NCBI GenBank assembly: GCA_041486955.1
Contig: JBGPML010000001.1
Coordinates: 1 to 42,342, forward strand
Length of the DNA: 42,342 nt
Source of the DNA: JBGPML01 sp041486955
GTDB taxonomy: Bacteria; Patescibacteriota; UBA1384; 2-12-FULL-50-11; DASWYB01
Direction: 5' to 3'
Numbering within the stretch: position 1 is the stretch's first letter; each line of letters opens with the position of its first letter. Made by a program: the position numbers and the translations under genes. Positions 30,741 to 38,969 of the stretch are shown one piece after another. The notes below the pieces were generated by a model. That model was not told the origin of the DNA, did no database searches, and worked only from the letters and a program-made list of their open reading frames with translations.

Positions 30741-32402
30741 ATGGTAAAAAACTGGCGCGATGGCCCACGAGTCACGACCGATCTCTTTTCGCACGTTGTG
30801 TCTCGAAGAAAAATAGATAATCTCGACACTTTTCTTGAGCCGCGTTTTCCGGACGATCTTCATGATCCGTTTCGTCTGACTGATATGGATCAAGCCGTCA
30901 AACGGTTTTGGCACGCTATCGAAGCCGATGAACCAATTGGCATTGTTGGTGACTATGATATGGATGGTACACCGGGAGCGGCGTTATTATCGCTTTTTAT
31001 AAACTTGGTAGCAAAACCTCCTCATGTTATCTTGCCTACCCGGGAAGAAGGGTATGGTTTTTCACCACTTTTTGTAGATCGCTTGCATGTCAAAAATGTA
31101 AAACTAATCATAACTGTGGATTGCGGTATCCGAAATAACGATACCGTTACCTATGCATCTTCTAAAGGAATTGATGCCATAATTATTGACCACCATGAAT
31201 GTGGAGCTGAATTGCCGGCAGCATCGGCCGTAATTAATCCCAAGCGCCCTCATTCAGATTATCCATTCAAAGAATTATGTGGCACAGGAGTAGTCTATAA
31301 ATTTATTACGGCGGCGATTGCTGTGGCTCCAAAAAGTAAGCAATCTGATATTCCCGCCAATTGGTTACCCTGGTCACTTGATTTAGTGGCTCTCGCGACA
31401 ATCGGGGATATGGTACCACTTATCGATGAAAACCGATTGCTCGTGCATTATGGTCTTAAAGTATTGCAGAAAACCCGACGACTCGGATTGCAACGTTTAT
31501 TTTCCGCCCTTGAGCTGGATATGTCCCGAATCAGCTACAGCGATATTGTATTCAAAATTATTCCGAAATGTAATGCCTCAGGTCGGATGCATAGTATGGA
31601 TGATGTCTTTATCCTTCTTCAGAGTAACGACATTAATGAGATTGATCGAGCGATTAAACAGATCATGTCTCGCGGAACGCAGAGTCAGCTTATTCTAACT
31701 AAGATGATGGAACAAGCGAAAGGTTTGCAATCTGAATCATCTGGATCGATCGTCTTGATCACGGGGGATGATTGGCATCCAGGACTAACAGGCGTGGTGG
31801 CTGGCCGTTTAACTGAGGAATGGGGGCGTCCGGTCGGGGTGCTGGCGAAGGTTACTGATGATACTTACCGAGGCAGTATACGAAGCATACCAGGCGTCAA
31901 TATCCCCGATTTGCTCGATTCTGCATCTGACCTGATTGAAGCCTATGGCGGACATGATCAGGCCGCCGGCTTAACGGTTCAGAAAGACAAAGTTGCCACC
32001 CTTCAGAAATTTTTAAGTACGGCTCCTATACCTGACGGTCCAGCGACACTCATTGAAACCGAAGGGACTATTTCGCCGGAGATTCTTTCAGTTGAGACGC
32101 TCGAGGCACTCGAAAGACTCATGCCATGGGGGATAGGTAATCCAGAACCACTATGGAGTCTTACCGGGACGACGATTACTCGCAGTCAATGGTTAAGTGA
32201 CGGCCGTCATCTTAAAGCGTGGCTGGGCGACAGAGTAGCAAGTTTATCGGTTATTTTCTTCGGAGCGGACACAAAACATCCACCAACTGAAGGTGTGGTA
32301 GATGTCTATGGAACATTAAGTATAAATGAATTTCGCAATCAGCGTGAACCACAAATGATTGTGAAAGGGATGTCATCAGCTCAATCGTTACAAATGATAT
32401 AA
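30741..32402 (+). CDS. recJ: Single-strand DNA exonuclease RecJ
   Basis: 553 residues. 5'-3' ssDNA exonuclease of the DHH superfamily used in recombination and repair. GDYDMDGTPGAALL (motif I, near residue 70) and VDCGIRNN, IIDHHE (DHH motif), then SDYPFKELCGTGVVYKF; DHHA1 motif YGGHDQAAGLTV; OB-fold at the end. Metal Asp/His residues appear intact. It heads a recJ-radA-PIN group spaced by 12 bp and an 11-bp overlap. Confidence 0.94.
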   Translation: MVKNWRDGPRVTTDLFSHVVSRRKIDNLDTFLEPRFPDDLHDPFRLTDMDQAVKRFWHAIEADEPIGIVGDYDMDGTPGAALLSLFINLVAKPPHVILPTREEGYGFSPLFVDRLHVKNVKLIITVDCGIRNNDTVTYASSKGIDAIIIDHHECGAELPAASAVINPKRPHSDYPFKELCGTGVVYKFITAAIAVAPKSKQSDIPANWLPWSLDLVALATIGDMVPLIDENRLLVHYGLKVLQKTRRLGLQRLFSALELDMSRISYSDIVFKIIPKCNASGRMHSMDDVFILLQSNDINEIDRAIKQIMSRGTQSQLILTKMMEQAKGLQSESSGSIVLITGDDWHPGLTGVVAGRLTEEWGRPVGVLAKVTDDTYRGSIRSIPGVNIPDLLDSASDLIEAYGGHDQAAGLTVQKDKVATLQKFLSTAPIPDGPATLIETEGTISPEILSVETLEALERLMPWGIGNPEPLWSLTGTTITRSQWLSDGRHLKAWLGDRVASLSVIFFGADTKHPPTEGVVDVYGTLSINEFRNQREPQMIVKGMSSAQSLQMI

Positions 32403-32414
32403 GGTAGATATTTT

Positions 32415-33752
32415 ATGGCCAAAACAAAAACACTGTTTGTCTGTTCCAATTGTGGAGAAGAATCGATTACTTGGCAGGGACGTTGCCCAGTCTGTGGCGA
32501 ATGGAATACATTCAAAGAGTTTAAAGTTGAAACATCATACGCTGGCACGAAAGCAAGAAATGAATCAATAACTCTCCAAACTTTGAATATTGCTCAAATA
32601 GAAGAGCATTTGGGGCGCATTTCAACAGGATTGTCTGAGTTTGACTCAGTTCTTGGCGGCGGTATTGTCAAAGGGAGTGTGATATTACTTGGAGGTGAGC
32701 CAGGAATTGGAAAATCAACCTTACTATTACAAGTCGCTCAATCAGTCGGATCAGTCGAAAAGGTTATTTACTTTTCCGGCGAAGAATCAGAAGTGCAGGT
32801 CGCTGGTCGAGCCAAGCGATTAGGTTTAGAGCCTTGTTTTCTCTTTGCCAATGAAACACGATTAACAACGATTCGCTCAGTTTTAGAAACGGAAATGCCG
32901 AGCTTAGTGATTATCGATTCTATTCAAACATTATATGATGAAGCATTTCCCAGCACACCGGGCAGTTTAGTTCAGGTTCGTGAATGTTCATTAAAGCTTC
33001 AAGATATGGCCAAACAGTTGGGTATAAGCGTCATTTTAGTCGGGCACATTACGAAAGAAGGAACGGTCGCTGGTCCGAAAACCCTCGAGCATATGGTTGA
33101 TGTGGTATTATATCTGGAGGGCGAGCCAAGGTCAGAAATGCGCATTCTGCGCAGCATGAAAAACCGCTTTGGCGCGACCAATGAAGTCGGCCTCTTCCAA
33201 TTATCAGAAACAGGCTTGTCGATTGTTACTGATCCATCGGGAGTGTTTATTGAAGACCATGGTGATCCAGTACCGGGCACAGCATTAACGGCCGTGTTGG
33301 AAGGTGTCCGACCAATTTTGGTCGAAGTCCAAGCATTAGTAATGCCGACTCCTTTCGGTTATCCTAAGCGCACCAGCCTAGGAGTAGACCTCCAACGCCT
33401 TCATATTCTTCTCGCGATACTCGATAGCCGAACCAACGCTTCCTTTGCATCGAGTGATGTGTTTATTAATGTTGTGGGAGGCTATAAGATTCAAGATCGT
33501 GGCGCCGACTTAGCATTATGTATGGCGATGCTTTCAGCGTCGGGTGGGGTTGCTATTCCGAACAAGCAAGTATTCTATGGAGAAGTCGGCTTAACCGGTG
33601 AGGTCCGTAAAGTCAGCCAAAGCGAACGTCGAGCGAAAGAAGTCAGTCGGCTTGGCTACATCGCAACTCCAAATGGCAAAACGATTCGTGATATCGGGGC
33701 TCAATTTAATCTCTTAAATAAACGAGATCGCAAAACTAATCATGCTGATTGA
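32415..33752 (+). CDS. radA: DNA repair protein RadA
   Basis: 445 residues. RecA-like ATPase assisting branch migration. Zinc finger with Cys10, Cys13, Cys24 and Cys27 (CSNCG, CPVCGEW); Walker A GGEPGIGKSTL; the RadA-specific KNRFG in RSMKNRFGATNEVGLF; C-terminal Lon-like domain with GYKIQDRGADLALCMAMLSA. Length and order are normal. It overlaps the next gene by 11 bp. Confidence 0.97.
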   Translation: MAKTKTLFVCSNCGEESITWQGRCPVCGEWNTFKEFKVETSYAGTKARNESITLQTLNIAQIEEHLGRISTGLSEFDSVLGGGIVKGSVILLGGEPGIGKSTLLLQVAQSVGSVEKVIYFSGEESEVQVAGRAKRLGLEPCFLFANETRLTTIRSVLETEMPSLVIIDSIQTLYDEAFPSTPGSLVQVRECSLKLQDMAKQLGISVILVGHITKEGTVAGPKTLEHMVDVVLYLEGEPRSEMRILRSMKNRFGATNEVGLFQLSETGLSIVTDPSGVFIEDHGDPVPGTALTAVLEGVRPILVEVQALVMPTPFGYPKRTSLGVDLQRLHILLAILDSRTNASFASSDVFINVVGGYKIQDRGADLALCMAMLSASGGVAIPNKQVFYGEVGLTGEVRKVSQSERRAKEVSRLGYIATPNGKTIRDIGAQFNLLNKRDRKTNHAD

Positions 33753-34692
33753 AAATTCACAGGATGTCTATTTCCTCTTAATCGCTTTAGTCGTGGCCGT
33801 TTCAGCCTATTTTATCTTCAGGCGCCTACTTCATGTCTCATTTCCGTATTTCTTTTTAGGCCTCTTCGGTTTAATTATTGGGCTTCTAGTGGGATCCCTG
33901 GTTGGACGGTTACTCGTTGGGTTACCTGGGAATTTTGGCCGATGGCTTCCTCTTATTATCAACGTGATTATCGCGGTTGGCGTATTCGACCTCTTCTTAG
34001 CTCAGGCTCAAACGGCGAGCGATTTTATTCGCACGTTGCTTAAACGTGAAGAAAAAGATAACGAATTGGCAGTAGTTCTCGATACGTCTGTCTTGATTGA
34101 CGGACGCATCGAGAGTATCGTTGAGACCGGATTTATCCCTGGTAATTTAATCGTTCCCCAAGTTGTTTTGAAAGAATTACAGAAACTTGCTGATGCAAGA
34201 GATGCGATGAAGCGATCGAAAGGCAAGCGAGGGCTCGATGTCTTAGCAAGTTTACGCAATCAGCCTCGAGTCAAAATTACGGTCGTGCAAGAGCCGCAGG
34301 CGGAAGAAACAGTTGATGCCGAATTAATCCGATTAGCTCAGAAAAATAACGCACAACTGCTCACACTTGATTATAATCTTAATCAAATTGCCCACATTCG
34401 CGGCGTTCATGTCTTGAATATTAATGCGTTAGCCAGCGCACTTCGGCCGGTTCTTCTCCCTGGTGAAACGTTAATGGTCACGGTGATTCAAAAGGGCAAA
34501 GAGCCGGGGCAAGGAGTAGGTTACTTACCAGATGGGACGATGATCATTGTTGAAGGCGGAGATAAAATGGTAGACCGCGAAATTGAATGTGAAGTTGTTC
34601 GTATCTATCAAACCGTCAGTGGGAAAATTATTTTCGTTGCTCCAAAGCACCCAAATAAAGAGAAAAAGGCCAATGGGACAGATCGAAGTTGA
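33742..34692 (+). CDS. PIN-TRAM membrane-anchored protein (YacL-like)
   Basis: 316 residues. Three to four hydrophobic segments in the first about 100 residues (FLLIALVVAVSAYFIF, YFFLGLFGLIIGLLVGSL), then a PIN nuclease domain starting AVVLDTSVLIDGRI with acidic residues in AEETVDAELIRLA and LTLDYNLNQIA, and a TRAM RNA-binding domain at the C-terminus (VTVIQKGKEPGQGVGYL, DREIECEV). The PIN acidic residues are present, so RNase activity is plausible; the biological role of this family is poorly defined. ATG lies inside radA. Confidence 0.9.
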   Translation: MLIENSQDVYFLLIALVVAVSAYFIFRRLLHVSFPYFFLGLFGLIIGLLVGSLVGRLLVGLPGNFGRWLPLIINVIIAVGVFDLFLAQAQTASDFIRTLLKREEKDNELAVVLDTSVLIDGRIESIVETGFIPGNLIVPQVVLKELQKLADARDAMKRSKGKRGLDVLASLRNQPRVKITVVQEPQAEETVDAELIRLAQKNNAQLLTLDYNLNQIAHIRGVHVLNINALASALRPVLLPGETLMVTVIQKGKEPGQGVGYLPDGTMIIVEGGDKMVDREIECEVVRIYQTVSGKIIFVAPKHPNKEKKANGTDRS

Positions 34693-34717
34693 GTTACAGA
34701 CACTGCTGACCCATAAT

Positions 34718-37552
34718 CTATGGAGGAGTAACAGTATACTGTTTACTTGTTATCGTTGTGTTGCCAGTTTTATCCACAGGAATGAAAGTAATATAATTTA
34801 TGACGTTATTGGATAATCCATTGAGGGTTGTGGTCTGATTGTCTCCCGGGTGTGCGCTGACTGTCGCAATTTTAGCACCCTGAATACCGGGGGATTGGGA
34901 GGCGTATATGGCGACAGTGTTCAAATCACTATTCAAAGGATTGGTCCATGAAGCCTTAGCTTTCCCGCTTCCGTTTGGCGACAAACTAACGTTGGACACC
35001 TCGTTTGGCGGAGTGGAATCAGCTCCAACAAGAATCGTAATTTGAGTTTTCGCGCTGTGCCCATTCGTTGCTCTTATATAGGCTGAAATAACGTGAGGAC
35101 CAAGCGAAAGGTCGGCAGTGTCAAATGTGCTCGTGTACGGAGAGGAGGTATCGGTCGAATAGGGCTTATCATCGATAGCAAATTCAACTGAGCCAGTGCT
35201 GCCAGGAGGCATGGTCACCTCGGCTGAAACAGTAAAGATGCCTGAAACGGTTGAGTCACCTTCGGGACTGCTGATCAATATTTTCGGATCACTAAAGGTC
35301 AGATCGCATTTATCAGTTGGCGGATCGCTTGAGAGGCCGGCATTTCTTGCATAAGCCTGAACCGGACCTTCATAGGCTGGATTGTTCGGCTGTTCAGAAT
35401 GAACTTTCGTGTAGTTTCGTTCCTCAACCTCGTCGGTTGGAGTATCATCAGTCGCTAATTTACCATTACTTTTACAAACTTTAACGCGGACATGAACGTC
35501 ATCAAAACCATCAGGTCCTTGCCAAGGAGCAAATAAATCTTGAATAAGCTGTCCTGATGCCGGTGTTGGATTTTTGCCTGACAAGAAATCAACGGTTTTA
35601 CTCGTTACACTGTCTGGTCGCGTGAATCCCTCATTATCTTTCTTAGCCAGATATTTGGTCATAAAATCGTCCCAAATTGGGGCAGAAACAGTCGACCCCC
35701 CTCCATGATCCATTTCACTGCCGTCATTATTACCAGCCCATACTCCCGCTACGATTGATGGGGTATAACCTATCGTCCAGGCATCCTTAAAACCATTGGT
35801 GGTGCCTGTTTTAACGGCAACTGTTTTATTCGGTACCGTGAGGACGCCGAGAAGATTTCCAAAGGTCAGTTTCTTCGCGTTGATGTCGGATAGAATATCG
35901 CTAATCTCATAGGCAATCTCGGGTTTAATGACTTGTTTTGGTTCCGGCTTCCATTCGAAGAGAGTTTTCCCTCGACTATCCTGAATCTTGAGAATTGAAG
36001 TCAGTGGATTACGATCGCCATTATTGGCAAGAACGCTATACGCGGCGGTTAAGTCAACAAGTTTAACTTCTCCACCTCCAAGGGCCAGAGACAAACCGGC
36101 ATCTTTACGATCGTCTAATGTTGTAATCCCCATATTATGGGCATTTTTAATAAAGTTATCGATTCCTTCAATCTGTAAGGCTTTAACGGCCGGAATGTTA
36201 TATGAGTTGCCGAGAGCGTTACGAATCGTGAGCGGCCCGTGAAAACGTCCGTCAAAGTTATTCGGTTTATAACCATTAAAATCAGTTTGTACATCCCAGA
36301 CCACCGATCCAGGGTTCCATTTTCCTTCAAATAGTGTGGCATAGACAATTGGCTTGCCGGCTGATCCCGGTTGTCGTAACCCAGTGGCGACATTAAAGTT
36401 ACCTTCATGTTCTCGGTCAAAGTAATCAACTGATCCAACCATGGCTAACAGTTGTCCCGTTTTCGGATCAATCGCCACTAAACCGGCGTTGGAAGCTTTG
36501 GCACGAGGTAGTACCTTCGCTCCAACATTTTTCACCGCATCATCAGCCAAAGATTGAGCATCAAGGTCGAGGGTAGTGGTAACTCGTAATCCACCACGTT
36601 GAACGAGTTCTTCGCCATATTTTGCGACTAATTGTTCACGGACATACATGACAAAATGCGGGGCGGGGAAGTTGTCGCGTTTCTGGGCAAAATCCTTCGC
36701 GGCTAATGGAGTCTCTTTCTTGGCTTGATTAGCCTGTTCTTGGGTAACTGCTCCCGTTTTTACCATGTCGTCAAGTACTAAGTTTTTGCGCGCAATCAAG
36801 AGATCCACATGGTTGCCGTATGGTGAGTATCGAGTAGGTGATTGGGGGAGAGCTGCCAGCGTCGCTGCTTCAGATAGGGTCAATGGATGTTCCTTATCTT
36901 TGACTGACTTACCGTAATAAGCCTGGCTGGCTGCCTCAATACCGTAAATATTCGAACCATAAGGAATTTCATTCAAGTAAAGGGTAAGAATGTCGTCCTT
37001 TGAGTAGATTGATTCAAGTTCAAGAGAAAGAATAACTTCCTTTATCTTACGGATGACTGAACGTTTCGGCGAAAGGAGAGCATTTTTTACGTATTGCTGA
37101 GTAATTGTCGATCCCCCTTGCACTCCCTTTCCTGTAAGAGGACGGAAAATTACACCCCGAATCAGTCCACGAAAATCAATGCCGTGATGAGAGTAAAAGT
37201 TTTTATCTTCAATTGCCACAGTGGCTTTTTTACTGATATCTGGGATTTCATCAGCTTTAACCAGAATCCGACGTTCATCACCCGAAATATCATAAATCTG
37301 TTTACCATTACGATCGTATAAAATAGTTGATTCACTGGCCGAACGGGTACGAAGCTCGCCAGGTCGAGGTAGATCTTTAAAGTACCAAGCAAATAAACCA
37401 ATGCCTAAAATTATCACTCCAGCTGTAAAAATAATCCCTATTTTCAGGATTGTACGCCAGGTGATTTTTCGGAGTCGTAATTTGGGTAATTGAGCTTTCC
37501 GAAAGCGAATCGGGAAAGATCGTCGTACCCGAGTAACAAAAGGTTTAAACAT
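34718..37552 (-). CDS. Class A penicillin-binding protein with C-terminal Ig/FN3-like domains
   Basis: 944 residues. Bifunctional glycosyltransferase/transpeptidase. Basic N-terminus, membrane helix near 38-58 (IGIIFTAGVIILGIGLFAWYF), GT51 motifs EDKNFYSHHGID and GGSTITQQYVKN, then transpeptidase SxxK in QPGSAGKP, the GNSYNIPA region for SxN, and VKTGTTNGFKDAW. After about residue 700 come a bacterial Ig-like domain (GIFTVSAEV, GPHVISAYIRATNG) and an FN3-like domain (PPNEVSNVSLSPNG), an extracellular extension that may bind wall or partners. It converges on the PIN-TRAM gene with a 25-bp gap. Promoter and regulated leader are described separately. Confidence 0.94.
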   Translation of the reverse strand: MFKPFVTRVRRSFPIRFRKAQLPKLRLRKITWRTILKIGIIFTAGVIILGIGLFAWYFKDLPRPGELRTRSASESTILYDRNGKQIYDISGDERRILVKADEIPDISKKATVAIEDKNFYSHHGIDFRGLIRGVIFRPLTGKGVQGGSTITQQYVKNALLSPKRSVIRKIKEVILSLELESIYSKDDILTLYLNEIPYGSNIYGIEAASQAYYGKSVKDKEHPLTLSEAATLAALPQSPTRYSPYGNHVDLLIARKNLVLDDMVKTGAVTQEQANQAKKETPLAAKDFAQKRDNFPAPHFVMYVREQLVAKYGEELVQRGGLRVTTTLDLDAQSLADDAVKNVGAKVLPRAKASNAGLVAIDPKTGQLLAMVGSVDYFDREHEGNFNVATGLRQPGSAGKPIVYATLFEGKWNPGSVVWDVQTDFNGYKPNNFDGRFHGPLTIRNALGNSYNIPAVKALQIEGIDNFIKNAHNMGITTLDDRKDAGLSLALGGGEVKLVDLTAAYSVLANNGDRNPLTSILKIQDSRGKTLFEWKPEPKQVIKPEIAYEISDILSDINAKKLTFGNLLGVLTVPNKTVAVKTGTTNGFKDAWTIGYTPSIVAGVWAGNNDGSEMDHGGGSTVSAPIWDDFMTKYLAKKDNEGFTRPDSVTSKTVDFLSGKNPTPASGQLIQDLFAPWQGPDGFDDVHVRVKVCKSNGKLATDDTPTDEVEERNYTKVHSEQPNNPAYEGPVQAYARNAGLSSDPPTDKCDLTFSDPKILISSPEGDSTVSGIFTVSAEVTMPPGSTGSVEFAIDDKPYSTDTSSPYTSTFDTADLSLGPHVISAYIRATNGHSAKTQITILVGADSTPPNEVSNVSLSPNGSGKAKASWTNPLNSDLNTVAIYASQSPGIQGAKIATVSAHPGDNQTTTLNGLSNNVINYITFIPVDKTGNTTITSKQYTVTPP

Positions 37553-37554
37553 AA

Positions 37555-37657
37555 GAACCTACTTCAGAAATATTTCATGATTTGTGACTGAAAGGAATCC
37601 CATGGGGGCAGTCGAAATTGTCAAATTCCTACTCCAATTTATTTTTGAGGTAGGTTC
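37555..37657 (-). repeat. Copy 2 of the intergenic element, forming the PBP 5' UTR
   Basis: 103 bp bounded by GAACCTACTTCA (37555-37566) and TGAGGTAGGTTC (37646-37657), 12-bp inverted ends with one mismatch. On the minus strand it is similar to 6997-7084. It begins three bases upstream of the PBP start codon. In RNA its closing stem would contain AGUAGG, the only Shine-Dalgarno-like run for the PBP, on the 3' strand. Confidence 0.7.
37559..37624 (-). CDS. Possible 21-residue leader peptide in the PBP 5' UTR
   Basis: Begins TTG at 37624, preceded by GGAGTAGG, and reads MTISTAPMGFLSVTNHEIFLK. The stop lies inside the closing stem at 37559-37561, seven bases before the PBP start codon. Translation to the stop would open the stem. 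It corresponds in start position and frame to the ATG ORF at 7030. Codon changes between the two copies do not favour synonymous positions, so coding status is doubtful. Confidence 0.3.
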   Translation of the reverse strand: MTISTAPMGFLSVTNHEIFLK

Positions 37658-37670
37658 ATCCTCCCTATCT

Positions 37671-37699
37671 ATTTTACTCGTAGCTTTGCAAGTTATCAA
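37671..37699 (-). promoter_or_regulatory. Promoter of the class A PBP
   Basis: Read on the minus strand: TTGATA (37699-37694), 17-nt spacer, TAAAAT (37676-37671). Predicted start near 37664, giving a leader of about 112 nt that includes element copy 2. Its -35 lies within the spacer of the divergent tyrS promoter. Confidence 0.65.
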
Positions 37700-37714
37700 T
37701 AAGCTGGGTATAAT
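37686..37714 (+). promoter_or_regulatory. Promoter of tyrS
   Basis: TTGCAA (37686-37691), 17-nt spacer, perfect TATAAT (37709-37714). Predicted start near 37721, leaving about 40 nt of leader with GGAG at 37749-37752. It overlaps the divergent PBP promoter. Confidence 0.7.
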
Positions 37715-37760
37715 CTGAGGTAGTATTTCAGGTTTAGCTAGCAACACCGGAGCACATTTC

Positions 37761-38969
37761 ATGCACTTACCAAATGCCTCATTATTGCACCGCGGGGTAC
37801 TCGAAGTTATTGATGAGTCTCACCTCAAGAAAAGACTTTTATCAGGAGAAAAATTACGGATTAAATTGGGCATTGATCCAAGTAAACCAGATCTCCATAT
37901 TGGTCATGCCGTGCCGCTCAGAAAGATGCGCGAGTTTCAAGATGCCGGACATTTGGGTGTCCTTATTATTGGCGACACAACAGCTCAAATTGGTGATCCA
38001 ACCGATCGATCAGAGGCAAGAAAGATCCTTTCACCTGAAGAAGTTAAACAAAATGCTGCCGGTTATCTTGATCAAGCCTATAAAATTATCAACAAAGATA
38101 AAACCGAAGTCCATTGGCAATCAGAATGGTTTGATTCCTTTACCCTACGCCAAACCATGGAGCTCCTAGCCTCTACTACGGTCAATCATCTTTTATCTCA
38201 TGAAACATTTGCGGCTCGACTGAAAAGCAATGCTCCGTTTCATATGCACGAAATGATCTATCCCTTATTACAAGGGTATGATTCGGTGATGGTTAAATCC
38301 GACGTCGAATTAGGTGCGAGTGATCAAAAGTTTAACATTCTCATGGGGCGGACCATTCAACGGGCCCATAATCAACCGGAGCAGGATGTCGTGATTTTGC
38401 CTTATCTCCCGGGAACAGATGGACAAGCCAAAATGTCCAAAAGTCTCGGTAATACAATTAACTTAAATGACACGCCTGAAGATATGTTCGGTAAAGTAAT
38501 GTCAATTCCGGATAATTTAATTATGACCTATTTTGAACTCGCAACCGAGATAGATGAGGAAGAGATTGCTGATATTGAACAGCAGCTGAAGCAATCGACA
38601 ACTAATCCCCGTGATATAAAAGAAAAACTCGCCAAAACGATTGTGACAGAATATTATGACGCTTCTTCTGCTGATCAAGCCGCGACAGCATTCGACTCGG
38701 TCTTTCGACGCAAAGAAGTTCCGGAAGATATCGAAGAATTGAAATTATCACCAATGAACTATGATTTAATCGATATCCTGGTTAATAGAATAAGTTTGGT
38801 GACGAGTAAAAGCGAAGCCCGCCGACTCATTGAACAAGGTGGCGTAAAGAAAAATAATCAGGTTGTTACTGATATTTCCGAAATGGTTACCCCAAATGAC
38901 GGTCAGACAGTTGTTATCCAGGTGGGTCCGCGTCGCTTTGTTAAAGTGACTTGGAGTCGAGATTCATGA
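37761..38969 (+). CDS. tyrS: Tyrosine-tRNA ligase
   Basis: 402 residues. Class I synthetase charging tRNA-Tyr. HIGH motif in KPDLHIGHAVPL (about 48-59), tyrosine/tRNA-contacting IGDTTAQIGDPTDRS, and KMSKSLGN near 228-235; a C-terminal S4 RNA-binding domain includes VTSKSEARRLIEQGGVKKN. This is the TyrRZ-like form with KMSKS rather than KFGKS. It overlaps argS by ATGA, forming a two-synthetase operon. Confidence 0.96.
   Translation: MHLPNASLLHRGVLEVIDESHLKKRLLSGEKLRIKLGIDPSKPDLHIGHAVPLRKMREFQDAGHLGVLIIGDTTAQIGDPTDRSEARKILSPEEVKQNAAGYLDQAYKIINKDKTEVHWQSEWFDSFTLRQTMELLASTTVNHLLSHETFAARLKSNAPFHMHEMIYPLLQGYDSVMVKSDVELGASDQKFNILMGRTIQRAHNQPEQDVVILPYLPGTDGQAKMSKSLGNTINLNDTPEDMFGKVMSIPDNLIMTYFELATEIDEEEIADIEQQLKQSTTNPRDIKEKLAKTIVTEYYDASSADQAATAFDSVFRRKEVPEDIEELKLSPMNYDLIDILVNRISLVTSKSEARRLIEQGGVKKNNQVVTDISEMVTPNDGQTVVIQVGPRRFVKVTWSRDS

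Noticed and set aside
37619..37624. TTGACA in element copy 2 as a -35 box
   Set aside because: No -10 at 16-18 nt; copy 1 has ATGACA instead, and a better promoter lies further upstream.
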